Positions 43,069-51,205 of a stretch of 64,000 nt of DNA are shown piece by piece. The position numbers and the translations under genes are program-made. The notes below the pieces were generated by a model, which was not told the DNA's origin, ran no database searches, and was given only the letters and a program-made list of their open reading frames with translations. The stretch covers positions 1 through 64,000 of the forward strand of contig NZ_KB899413.1 in the NCBI RefSeq assembly GCF_000378205.1, written 5' to 3'. The DNA is from Sediminispirochaeta bajacaliforniensis DSM 16054. GTDB lineage: Bacteria > Spirochaetota > Spirochaetia > DSM-16054 > Sediminispirochaetaceae. How positions within the stretch are numbered: the first letter of the stretch is position 1; every line of letters begins with the position of its first letter.

Positions 43069-44382
43069 TCAATCAATAGAAAACATGCTCCGCCATTCTT
43101 TTGCTATTGTCGTTAGTGCTTCTTCAGGAGTTTTCTGGCCGCTTATTGCCTTGTGCAGTTCATTTGCAAATACAGGGGCAGAAATTGCACGTCCGAAATA
43201 GGGGTTAACAACACCATTATTTCTAAACTGAAAGTCTGTTCCATATTTATAGGCGAGATCCATCGATTTCTTTACAATATTACTCCAGCGTGCGATGGCA
43301 GGATAGTCAAAGTAGTCGTCATTGTTAAGCCAGCCCTGCCGTACAGGTAAGCTATGTCCGGGAACCGCAGCTGTAAGGAATTTATAGTACTGCTTATCAC
43401 TCATATAGAATTCAACAAACTTTTTAGCAGCTTCTACATTCTTTGAATTGCTAAATACAACAAAATCATTAATGGTTGCCTTTACCAATGGTTCTGTAGC
43501 CTTCGGGCCAACAGGGCCTGCCGCAACATCAACCTTATCGTGCAATTCCGGGTTATACCGGTCGATAATAGACATCATTCGTCCAGGGAAACGTACCATT
43601 GCGACAACTCCTTTGGCAAACATAAGGCCAAGATCGCTGGTAGTAACAGTAATTGCTCCCGGTGGACAATATTGTGTCATATCACAAAGGTACTGGAGAG
43701 CCTCAATTGCAATTGGAGAATCAATTGTTACATTATTGTTTTCGTCAAATGCATCACCTCCAAATGCCCACAAAATCTGCAAATAATCGCCACTGACATC
43801 CGATGGTGATAAAGAAATACCTAAACCCCAACGGTCTATCTGGCCATCACCATTGAGGTCTACAGTCAAAGCCTTTGCAGCGTCCTTCCATTCATCCATG
43901 GTCTGTGGAACAGCAATGCCGGCTTCAGTAAATAAATCCTTTCGATAATACAGAATTTTAGACTCGGTTGCAGCAGGAATATCATATATCTTACCATCTT
44001 GCGTCGGAGTCACGAATCTCTGCGGTATATCCCCCAATTCCTTATAAACATCGTCAAGTTCCGCAAGATATCCTTCATCAACTAGCCCTGCAATATATCG
44101 GGGAGAGAGAAAAGCCACATCAGGAGCCGTCCCGGCTCTTAACATTGCAGAAAGTTTTGGCAAGACCTGTTCCAAATCTGCATGGCTCAGAATAACTTTT
44201 ATTCCAGGATTTTCTGCTTCAAAATCACTAATAATCGAGTTGTCCGTTTCAATAGAGGTCGGATCAGTTTCCGGTGTAAGATAAGTAATCTCTACACCCT
44301 TATCCTGCTGTCCCTGACTCCACAGTGATGGTACCATCAAAACACAACACATCAACATTACAATACATGTCCGCTTAATCAT
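43069..44382 (-). CDS. extracellular solute-binding protein, family 1 (CUT1 transporter)
   Basis: 437 residues with a signal peptide (MIKRTCIVMLMCCVLMVPSLWS). ATG 44382 is chosen because AGGGGGAG lies directly upstream. SBP family-1 pattern: SDFEAENPGIKVILSHAD, GTAPDVAFLSPRYIAGLVDEGYLAELDD, YYRKDLFTEAGIAVPQTMDEWKDAAKAL, and FVEFYMSDKQYY near the C-terminus. An EF-hand-like DLNGDGQIDRWG stretch may bind calcium. Binds the unknown substrate of this operon. Confidence 0.9.
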   Translation of the reverse strand: MIKRTCIVMLMCCVLMVPSLWSQGQQDKGVEITYLTPETDPTSIETDNSIISDFEAENPGIKVILSHADLEQVLPKLSAMLRAGTAPDVAFLSPRYIAGLVDEGYLAELDDVYKELGDIPQRFVTPTQDGKIYDIPAATESKILYYRKDLFTEAGIAVPQTMDEWKDAAKALTVDLNGDGQIDRWGLGISLSPSDVSGDYLQILWAFGGDAFDENNNVTIDSPIAIEALQYLCDMTQYCPPGAITVTTSDLGLMFAKGVVAMVRFPGRMMSIIDRYNPELHDKVDVAAGPVGPKATEPLVKATINDFVVFSNSKNVEAAKKFVEFYMSDKQYYKFLTAAVPGHSLPVRQGWLNNDDYFDYPAIARWSNIVKKSMDLAYKYGTDFQFRNNGVVNPYFGRAISAPVFANELHKAISGQKTPEEALTTIAKEWRSMFSID

Positions 44383-44414
44383 AAGCTCCCCCTTCAATCT
44401 TTATATTTCTACAA

Positions 44415-44428
44415 ACGAAAGCTTTTGT
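44415..44428 (-). promoter_or_regulatory. palindrome upstream of the CUT1 operon
   Basis: ACGAAAG-CTTTTGT, symmetric but for one pair, 33 bp upstream of the binding-protein ATG. Just beyond it, AGGCAG-TCTTG-CTGCCT (44430-44446) forms a hairpin that may end the pdxA transcript, though no T-run follows on that strand. LacI- or GntR-type operator form; no cognate regulator gene is in the operon. Confidence 0.35.
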
Positions 44429-44480
44429 GAGGCAGTCTTGCTGCCTAGGAAAATCCTTTTTTCATATGCCCTCCCCTCCT

Positions 44481-45512
44481 CTATTTTCCTTTTGTCGCCA
44501 GCAGCGCACCGTAATGAATGGCTTCAATCATGCTTTGCGGATTCGCGGTGCCCTTACCGGCCTTTCCAAATGCCGTCCCATGATCCACGGAGCTTCGAAC
44601 AATTGGCAGACCGAGCGTTATATTTACTCCGCTGACAGCATCCCATTTTCCGGTATTGTTATCATATTTAAATCCAGTCAATTTTAGGGGGATATGGCCT
44701 TGATCGTGGTACATCACGACAACAACATCGTACTGACCGGCCAGTGCCTTTGAAAAAACCGTATCCGGGGGCAAAGGACCTGACACATTCAGCCCTTCTG
44801 CGCCTGCCTGCTTAATTGCAGGGATGATTTCTTTCATCTCTTCATCGCCGAACATGCCGTTTTCACCGGCATGAGGATTTAGCCCGGCCACAGCAATGTT
44901 CGGCTCATCAAAACCAAGCTGCACAAGCGCACCATGCGCCAGTCTGATGACTTCAAGGACCCTATCTTTTTTGACAAGATCACAGGCCTTGCGCAGCGAT
45001 ACGTGGGTCGATACATGTACCACACGAAGTGGATCATGAATGAGCATCATCGCGTAATGCTTTGTCTTGGTCTTCTCTGCAAATATTTCCGTATGCCCGC
45101 TATAGTGGAACCCCGCGCGATTAATAGAATCCTTATTTATTGGAGTGGTGATGACACCGGCAACCTTTTTTTCAAGCGAGAGATCGATTGCCTTGTCAAT
45201 GGATTCAAAGGCCGCCTTCCCGGAGCTCGCCAACACCTTGCCGAAAACAAGGGTATCCATATCTACATTGTTCAGTTCCAGATACTCAATCGTTCCGTAT
45301 GCTCCAACCGCCTCGAGGGGATCTTCCAACCTCTTAAGCTTCAACGGCGATGCAACCATGTTGATGGCATGCTTCAATACCGCGCCATCGGCAACGACAA
45401 CGGGAATACACTCCGCATAAACCTTCTTTTCCGACAGGGCCTTGACGATTATCTCCGGACCGATACCAGATGGATCTCCCATCGTCAGGGCAAGTCTTGG
45501 CAACTCCTTCAT
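44481..45512 (-). CDS. pdxA2: PdxA2-type 4-phospho-threonate/erythronate dehydrogenase
   Basis: 343 residues of the PdxA family: LTMGDPSGIGPEIIVKAL at the N-terminus and metal-binding His in HYSGHTEIFA and MYHDQGHIPLKL. True PdxA serves vitamin B6 synthesis, but PdxA2 paralogues beside DUF1537 kinases oxidise and decarboxylate 4-phospho-D-threonate or -erythronate to dihydroxyacetone phosphate. The DUF1537 gene two places upstream supports PdxA2. Last gene of the sigma-54-linked operon. Confidence 0.88.
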   Translation of the reverse strand: MKELPRLALTMGDPSGIGPEIIVKALSEKKVYAECIPVVVADGAVLKHAINMVASPLKLKRLEDPLEAVGAYGTIEYLELNNVDMDTLVFGKVLASSGKAAFESIDKAIDLSLEKKVAGVITTPINKDSINRAGFHYSGHTEIFAEKTKTKHYAMMLIHDPLRVVHVSTHVSLRKACDLVKKDRVLEVIRLAHGALVQLGFDEPNIAVAGLNPHAGENGMFGDEEMKEIIPAIKQAGAEGLNVSGPLPPDTVFSKALAGQYDVVVVMYHDQGHIPLKLTGFKYDNNTGKWDAVSGVNITLGLPIVRSSVDHGTAFGKAGKGTANPQSMIEAIHYGALLATKGK

Positions 45513-45529
45513 TACGTAAACATCTCCTT

Positions 45530-46684
45530 TTATTGTATCTGTTCGTAGATCGACCGTATTTGCGCCTTTGTCATGGGCTTTGCATTGTTATCGAGTAAAC
45601 GCTTTGTTTCGATCGCACCCTCAACCAAATCATCGATATCCTGATGTTTGATACCGAAATGTACCAGATTAGTGGGGATTTTCAGCTCGGAAACAAATCC
45701 ATAGATCCATTCGATAAGTGACGTCACCGTTTCATCGATGCTCTGTTTTTTCTCAAGCCCAAAATAGGGAACCGCTTCGTAAAGTTTTTCGTTTACCGCA
45801 TCTTTATTAAAGTCAATGACAGGAGCCAATAGCATGGCGTTCGCCACTCCGTGCGGAATGTGAAAAAGGGCACCCATAGGATAGGAAAGAGCATGTACCG
45901 CCGTAGTTCCCGAAAGGGTAATGCACATCCCGGCATAGAATGAGGCAAAAAGCAAATCCGTTCTGGCATCCACATCCTGTCCATTGGCAAATACCTTTTT
46001 CAGGCTTCGGCTTATTCGTTTTATTGCTTCCAGGGCAAGGAGGTCGCTAAGCGGTGTCGCCTTACGGGAAGTATAGCATTCCAATGCATGAGCCAATGCA
46101 TCAAGACCCGTAGATGCAGTTACCTGTGGCGGTAACGACAACGTCAATTCGGGATCGAGAATGACATAGTCGGGAAGAAGTTCGCTACTTATCACCGCCG
46201 CCTTCATTTTCTTTTCTGGCAGAGCAAAAATCGCATTCTTTGTAGCTTCAGAACCGGTTCCCGCCGTTGTGGGAATAAGACATGTTGGGGTGGACCGATG
46301 GAGAGCCTGGGCCGAATCGATAACAGCATCAAGTGTCTCCCCTGTTTTCAATAAGCATCCTAAGATTTTTGCCGTATCGAGAACCGATCCTCCACCCACA
46401 CCGATAATAACGCCGCATGCGTGTTTCCGGCATTCCTCAATGATGGAATTCGCATTCTGTACATTGGGTTCCCGTTCCACACTATCAACGACAAACACCG
46501 ACCATCCTGCGGTGGAAAGATTATGGATAATCGAATCGCTAAGCCCTGCAGCTCTGACTCCTTTATCGGTAAGCAGGATCGCATCCTTTTCCTTTATACC
46601 GGAAAGCATCTCATCCAGTTGAGCAATGCTCCCTGCACCGGCCTTCACCAGACCGGGTGTTTCAAGGGTAAATTGTTGTATCAT
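45530..46684 (-). CDS. iron-containing alcohol dehydrogenase
   Basis: 384 residues, NAD(P)-dependent. Group III ADH signature: GVGGGSVLDTAKILG (cofactor), IPTTAGTGSEATKNAIF, and the metal site with Asp/His in GLDALAHALECY and HIPHGVANAMLLAP. The family covers 1,3-propanediol, lactaldehyde, 4-hydroxybutyrate and phosphonate-related dehydrogenases. It overlaps the kinase gene by 23 bp and lies before pdxA2, so it should handle an alcohol or aldehyde made in the acid-sugar route; substrate unknown. Confidence 0.9.
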   Translation of the reverse strand: MIQQFTLETPGLVKAGAGSIAQLDEMLSGIKEKDAILLTDKGVRAAGLSDSIIHNLSTAGWSVFVVDSVEREPNVQNANSIIEECRKHACGVIIGVGGGSVLDTAKILGCLLKTGETLDAVIDSAQALHRSTPTCLIPTTAGTGSEATKNAIFALPEKKMKAAVISSELLPDYVILDPELTLSLPPQVTASTGLDALAHALECYTSRKATPLSDLLALEAIKRISRSLKKVFANGQDVDARTDLLFASFYAGMCITLSGTTAVHALSYPMGALFHIPHGVANAMLLAPVIDFNKDAVNEKLYEAVPYFGLEKKQSIDETVTSLIEWIYGFVSELKIPTNLVHFGIKHQDIDDLVEGAIETKRLLDNNAKPMTKAQIRSIYEQIQ

Positions 46685-47987
46685 AAGAATCTCCTACATT
46701 CACTTTTCCGCCGTATCGAAGAAAATCGATAACTTTCTCAAACGTATCAATTTCTCCAAACCCTCCGGCTTTCGTTATCATATATATGGGTTCACTAAGA
46801 TCAGGAGATGAGAGCTGGCAAAGCGGGATTCCCGGTAAGATCTCTTTCTTTAGACTTATTGACGAGGCATGAAGCTTTCTCACAATATTAAAGGCCGTAT
46901 CGCCACCTGTGGCAAATAAGGTCCTGATATTACAATGCAGAAGAACCTGCTTTACTATCTCGCCAATGCAATCAGCAACTTCTTCCCCAATATCCTTTAC
47001 GGCACTTCGAGCCACCTCATCGTTATCTTCACGATGGTTCTTGTTTCTCTCCCTGACTGTTTTTAATAAGATATGCGTTGAATCATCATCGATCGCCATA
47101 ATGCCTGCTACGGCACTCGAAATAGCTTCTTCTCTGTTCCTTATTATCGTTTCGACATCGATATCGATCTGGCGAACGTGACGCCCATTCGCCAGAAGAT
47201 GCTGAACCTGCTCCGACGACACCTGCTTGATACTGCCGACTGCAAAGAGAACCCTCGGTGAGATGAGAAAAGACTTTTTCACGGACTCTGTTTTTTTCTC
47301 AGCCAGAACTTTCCCTAAGCCTGAAGAACCGACAAACAATCTTTGTGCCCTCATAATGGAAGCAACATGTACAATTCGTGTTATATGTGCAGGCTCAAGA
47401 GCATCAAAAACAATTATCTTATTACCGGCTTTTCTTTCATGTTCCAAAGCGTGAATAAGATTCTCATCAGAAGCCTGAATAGTGCGAAAGGTTATTAAAC
47501 CAACTTTACGCTTTGTTTGCTGCGATATGATATCGGGAACAAAGGAACTATCAACCGGTGCAAACGGATCTTTTCCAAATTCCGATAGATGAAGCTTTAT
47601 TCCATGTATGTAGCACATGCCGTCTTTAACAATCCGGCCGTTCTCAGGAGCGGCCGGAACAACAAACGCCTCGGAATATCCACAGGCATCCATCAAAGCA
47701 TCAATCTCAGATCCCACATTCCCACGCAGTGTCGAATCAATCTTTTTTACAACGTTGTCTTTCGTTCTATCACCAAGAAGCTCAATTGTATGAAAGACCT
47801 TATCATATGCCTCTCTTGCCTTTAGATGCCTGGATTCCGTATCAATGATAAGAACAGGGACATTCAGGTAATCCTTTCCAAGTGGAGGATGGGGCTGAAT
47901 CAACACAACAGGGTCAATATCGCCATCAATGAATTGTATTCCGGTGTCATTTGCACCGGTAAAATCATCCGCAATGATCGTAAACAT
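46662..47987 (-). CDS. four-carbon acid-sugar kinase family protein (DUF1537)
   Basis: 441 residues. MFTIIADDFTGANDTGIQF is the DUF1537 N-terminal signature; KKIDSTLRGNVGSEIDAL and VVPAAPENGR follow. The C-terminal nucleotide-binding domain has LFATGGDTAFNIVRKL and GIPLCQLSSPDLSEPIYMITKAGGFGE. Characterised members phosphorylate D-threonate, D-erythronate or 3-oxo-tetronate. GGAGG lies 11 bp before the ATG. Second gene of the operon after the DapA-like gene. Confidence 0.92.
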   Translation of the reverse strand: MFTIIADDFTGANDTGIQFIDGDIDPVVLIQPHPPLGKDYLNVPVLIIDTESRHLKAREAYDKVFHTIELLGDRTKDNVVKKIDSTLRGNVGSEIDALMDACGYSEAFVVPAAPENGRIVKDGMCYIHGIKLHLSEFGKDPFAPVDSSFVPDIISQQTKRKVGLITFRTIQASDENLIHALEHERKAGNKIIVFDALEPAHITRIVHVASIMRAQRLFVGSSGLGKVLAEKKTESVKKSFLISPRVLFAVGSIKQVSSEQVQHLLANGRHVRQIDIDVETIIRNREEAISSAVAGIMAIDDDSTHILLKTVRERNKNHREDNDEVARSAVKDIGEEVADCIGEIVKQVLLHCNIRTLFATGGDTAFNIVRKLHASSISLKKEILPGIPLCQLSSPDLSEPIYMITKAGGFGEIDTFEKVIDFLRYGGKVNVGDSYDTTIYP

Positions 47988-48027
47988 GAGTAGTGATGCC
48001 TCCGGGATACCGCTTTATGGATTGCTG

Positions 48028-48978
48028 CTATTTGACGGTCAGACCGGTCTTAATCATCAATTCTTTCAGCTTCTTCCGTTCTTCTTCATTCGGACGAACG
48101 AATGGAAGCCGTTCATGGTCTCCCATTGGCCTTCCGGCTATTCGGGCCATCTCTTTTCCATACGCCGAAGACTTATACATATCACCGGCGAAGATATAGG
48201 CGTACAAATCAAGATACCGCTCCCACAGCTCCTGACATCTGGCAAAATCTCCACTTCTGTCTACCTCATCGATCTCCAGAGCCGCTTTGGGATCGTAATT
48301 CGCGGTAAAGTGATTGTGTCCCACGATTCCAAACTGATAATCAAGCGGCATCAAAGAACGGTAGGTATTCCCATTCAGCGTAAAGCGTTTTCCAAAATCA
48401 CGTGCAACCTGTCTGAGCTTTCTCACATCGGAGGTCGTCTCTTTGAGGGCAACGATATGATCGATGGTCGCCAATCGGCCGATACACTCCAGCGACATAT
48501 CCTTACCGGTAACCAAGGGATTGTTATAAACCATGATCCCAATCTCGGTGGCATCGGCAATAGCTTTAAAATGACGATAGACAATGTCGTCAGTGGGATT
48601 GGGATAATAGAACGGCGCAAGGACCATGATGGCATCGGCACCGGCAGCTTCTGCATACTTTGCAAGCTTGATTACCTGAGAGGTACCCGGCCTTACACAG
48701 CCGACAACGATGGGTACTTCCCCCTTGGCTTCTTCAACAACAATATTGATCAGCTTCTCATACTCGGCATCGGACAGAGAAAACCCTTCCCCATTCGAGC
48801 CTGCGATAACCTGAATGCCTTTTCCGGTAACCAAGCCTCCCTCTATCATAAATCGAGTATTTTCTCGAAGTGCCTTTTCATCGATTTCGGTATCGGATGA
48901 AAATGGAGTAAGTTGGATGTTGATGACTCCCCTCAAAAGCGGCTTCACCTCGCTGCGCGAAAGACCTTTTCTTCCCAT
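48028..48978 (-). CDS. DapA/NAL-superfamily Schiff-base aldolase or dehydratase
   Basis: 316 residues, TIM barrel. The Schiff-base Lys is K179 (HIVALKETTSD), the catalytic Tyr is Y151 (IMVYNNP), and GSNGEGFSLSDAEYEKLI is the family's GxxGE motif. ATG 48978 is used since AAGGAGAG lies 9 bp upstream; the open frame continues to 49056 through the promoter. The family includes dihydrodipicolinate synthase, sialate lyase and keto-deoxy sugar-acid aldolases/dehydratases. First gene after a sigma-54 promoter, so a catabolic role on a sugar acid is likelier than lysine synthesis. Confidence 0.88.
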   Translation of the reverse strand: MGRKGLSRSEVKPLLRGVINIQLTPFSSDTEIDEKALRENTRFMIEGGLVTGKGIQVIAGSNGEGFSLSDAEYEKLINIVVEEAKGEVPIVVGCVRPGTSQVIKLAKYAEAAGADAIMVLAPFYYPNPTDDIVYRHFKAIADATEIGIMVYNNPLVTGKDMSLECIGRLATIDHIVALKETTSDVRKLRQVARDFGKRFTLNGNTYRSLMPLDYQFGIVGHNHFTANYDPKAALEIDEVDRSGDFARCQELWERYLDLYAYIFAGDMYKSSAYGKEMARIAGRPMGDHERLPFVRPNEEERKKLKELMIKTGLTVK

Positions 48979-49023
48979 TCTAAAACTCTCCTTCTCGTAT
49001 AGATTTCTTTCATACCGGTATCT

Positions 49024-49039
49024 GCAGGATACGTGCCAA
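49024..49039 (-). promoter_or_regulatory. sigma-54 promoter of the acid-sugar operon
   Basis: On the minus strand TTGGCAC-GTATC-CTGC shows -24 GG and -12 GC with exactly 10 bases between. It lies 46 bp upstream of the DapA-like ATG, giving a start site near 49012. The divergent gene encodes a sigma-54 activator. Confidence 0.8.
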
Positions 49040-49131
49040 GAAATCACAATAAGCATAATTTATTATTACATATAGAAATATGAACTGATCTGAATGGTTA
49101 TTCTTTTTTTAAATAAAACCGGACCGGCTCA

Positions 49132-49155
49132 TTTTGCACCACCACTGATGCAAAA
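49132..49155. promoter_or_regulatory. inverted repeat, probable activator site (UAS)
   Basis: TTTTGCA (49132-49138), 10-bp spacer, TGCAAAA (49149-49155), a perfect match. It lies about 130 bp upstream of the predicted sigma-54 start site, a usual distance for enhancer-binding proteins, and within the intergenic region shared with the PrpR-type activator. Confidence 0.6.
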
Positions 49156-49156
49156 C

Positions 49157-49187
49157 CCATCATCTCCACACACTTTGAAGATGATGG
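49157..49187. promoter_or_regulatory. second inverted repeat in the activator intergenic region
   Basis: CCATCATCT (49157-49165) and AGATGATGG (49179-49187) are perfect 9-bp arms with a 13-bp spacer, one base after the first inverted repeat. It could be a second binding site or, if transcribed, a hairpin in the activator mRNA leader. Confidence 0.5.
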
Positions 49188-49236
49188 CCACGCTTTTATT
49201 GTTGACAGATGTGATATTTCAGTTTCTCATTATTGT

Positions 49237-51126
49237 ATGAGTCTTTTAGTAATTGCTCCCTATCCTGATTTGTTGCAGCAAGCGCAGGAGGTTGCGGCGC
49301 AGCACAGTTCGGAGATTATCGTTGTACAAGGTGATCTTGAGAATGGGCTTAAGCGGGCGATGCAGATCACGGAGTCCCACGATATCGATTTAATCATAAG
49401 CAGAGGAGGAACGGCTTCCCTCCTAAAAAAACAATTAAACAAGATTGTCATTGAAATACGAGTGACAGGTTATGATCTTTTACGTGCCATATATCCACAT
49501 TTTATTGCAAATAAACGTATTGCCTTAGTTGGCTACGAGAATATTATCTACGGGGTACGAAGCATAAGCGATATTCTCGATGCCTATCTGGGAATTTTCA
49601 CCATCACACAATCGATAGATGTCGAAAGTGTCATAGAGAAAGCAATCCGATGGGGCACCGATATTATCATCGGTGATGCTGTCTCCATTGGTCTCGGCCG
49701 AAAAAAAGGGATTGAAGTACAGCTCATAAAATCCGGAAAGGAAGCAATCGAAAATGCCGTCCAAGAAGCTTTGCAGCTACGGGAGCAAATGATCGAAAAA
49801 ATTGCGACCTTGCAACGTATGGACTCCATCATTGAACATTCCGAAAATGGTATCATCTATATTGATTCCAATCGTGAAATCAAGCAGGTCAATAGTGTTG
49901 CGACCAAGTGTCTTCAGAAAAGTGCGGAGCAGCTGTTGAACAAGAAGATCGATCAGACCTGCCTGCATGAAACAATCAAACAGTGTCTTTCACAGAGGAA
50001 TAGCGGTGACAAGGGAACCGTTGTCAAACTTGGAGCAAAGACCGCCTACATAGAAACTGTAGGGCTCCAAGTAGGAGACAAAAATGAGGGAACCATCGCC
50101 TTCATCCAAGACATTGGTAAGATTCAGAAACTTGAGGCTCAAATCAGAAGGGAATTATCAAATAAGGGACTGAGAGCTCACTATTCCTTCGATAAGATGA
50201 TTACAAGTGACCCAGCAAACAAGCTGATCATCGAAAAGGCAAAACAATACAGCCTTACTGATTCAACGATTCTCTTGTTAGGGGAAACAGGGACGGGGAA
50301 AGAGTTTTTTGCGCAAAGCATCCATAATTTTTCTCCGAGGAAAAACGGCCCTTTTGTTGCTGTCAATTGTGCGGCTCTGCCTGATACGCTTCTGGAAAGT
50401 GAATTGTTCGGCTATACCGAAGGTGCTTTTACCGGGGCCAACAAGGGAGGGAAACAGGGACTCTTTGAGATGGCACACCTTGGAACCATTTTCTTGGATG
50501 AGATAAACGAAATGAACATACAACTTCAAGCTCGTTTTCTCCGGGTCTTGCAGGAAAAAGAGATTATGCGAGTCGGAGATAATAAGGTCATCAGCGTAGA
50601 CGTCCGGGTGATTGCCGCATCAAATAAAAATCTTTACAAAGAGGTCATATCCGGAAAGTTCCGAAGCGATCTTTATTATCGGATAAAAGTTCTCGACATC
50701 GGGGTATTGGCATTGCGAGATAAGCCCCAAGACATCTATCCGCTTTTTAAATACTTCATCCATCACTTTTCCGAAAAATATGGATATACGCTCCCTCACT
50801 TTCCTAAAGATTTTACAGACCAGTTAACGTTATATCCGTGGCCAGGCAATATACGAGAATTAAAAAATTTCAGTGAAAAATTTGTCATCCTTTCCTCGGT
50901 TAACAATTCACCACAGAAGCTTGTTGATGAGTTGTTTGTACATGATGAATCTCTCAAAAACAGCAGTACCGAAACAGGCGCAAAGGATTTAAAGGCCGTC
51001 GAACAGGATTATATACAGTCGGTTCTCGAGCGGGTCAATTATAACATGAGTAAAGCAGCAGCCATCCTTGGCATAAACCGAAGTACGCTGAGGCGGAGAC
51101 TCAATGAGGACAGCGAGAGGGAATAA
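49237..51126 (+). CDS. sigma-54-dependent activator with PrpR N-terminal sensor
   Basis: 629 residues. A PrpR_N-type sensor domain (about 5-185; DLIISRGGTASLLKKQLNKIVIEIRVTGYDLLRAI) is followed by a PAS domain (about 195-305). The AAA+ sigma-54 domain (about 325-555) has Walker A GETGTGKE at 349-356 and GAFTGA near 398-403, needed to contact sigma-54. A Fis-type HTH closes it (MSKAAAILGINRSTLRRRL, 604-622). No clear ribosome-binding site precedes the ATG. Divergent from the acid-sugar operon and convergent with the ribose-type ABC operon; it most likely drives the promoter at 49024-49039. Confidence 0.93.
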   Translation: MSLLVIAPYPDLLQQAQEVAAQHSSEIIVVQGDLENGLKRAMQITESHDIDLIISRGGTASLLKKQLNKIVIEIRVTGYDLLRAIYPHFIANKRIALVGYENIIYGVRSISDILDAYLGIFTITQSIDVESVIEKAIRWGTDIIIGDAVSIGLGRKKGIEVQLIKSGKEAIENAVQEALQLREQMIEKIATLQRMDSIIEHSENGIIYIDSNREIKQVNSVATKCLQKSAEQLLNKKIDQTCLHETIKQCLSQRNSGDKGTVVKLGAKTAYIETVGLQVGDKNEGTIAFIQDIGKIQKLEAQIRRELSNKGLRAHYSFDKMITSDPANKLIIEKAKQYSLTDSTILLLGETGTGKEFFAQSIHNFSPRKNGPFVAVNCAALPDTLLESELFGYTEGAFTGANKGGKQGLFEMAHLGTIFLDEINEMNIQLQARFLRVLQEKEIMRVGDNKVISVDVRVIAASNKNLYKEVISGKFRSDLYYRIKVLDIGVLALRDKPQDIYPLFKYFIHHFSEKYGYTLPHFPKDFTDQLTLYPWPGNIRELKNFSEKFVILSSVNNSPQKLVDELFVHDESLKNSSTETGAKDLKAVEQDYIQSVLERVNYNMSKAAAILGINRSTLRRRLNEDSERE

Positions 51127-51144
51127 TGGCTACGCGTAAAGATG

Positions 51145-51174
51145 ACAAAGGGGGCCTTTTTAGGCCCCCTTTGT
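51145..51174. terminator. bidirectional terminator after the activator gene
   Basis: A 12-bp perfect stem (ACAAAGGGGGCC, 51145-51156, with GGCCCCCTTTGT, 51163-51174) and a 6-nt loop between two convergent genes. It serves the activator and the ribose-type ABC operon. Confidence 0.9.
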
Positions 51175-51205
51175 TATACCTGTCTATCGACGTATCGTCG
51201 ATTTT

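Noticed and set aside
44447-44462. Plus-strand terminator (AGGA-AAA-TCCT plus T-run) near the pdxA end
   Set aside because: There is no plus-strand gene to terminate here and the stem is only 4 bp; it may be incidental.
47929-48900. 323-codon plus-strand frame opposite the DapA-like gene
   Set aside because: The minus-strand product has the Schiff-base Lys and catalytic Tyr of the DapA family; the opposite frame shows no domain.
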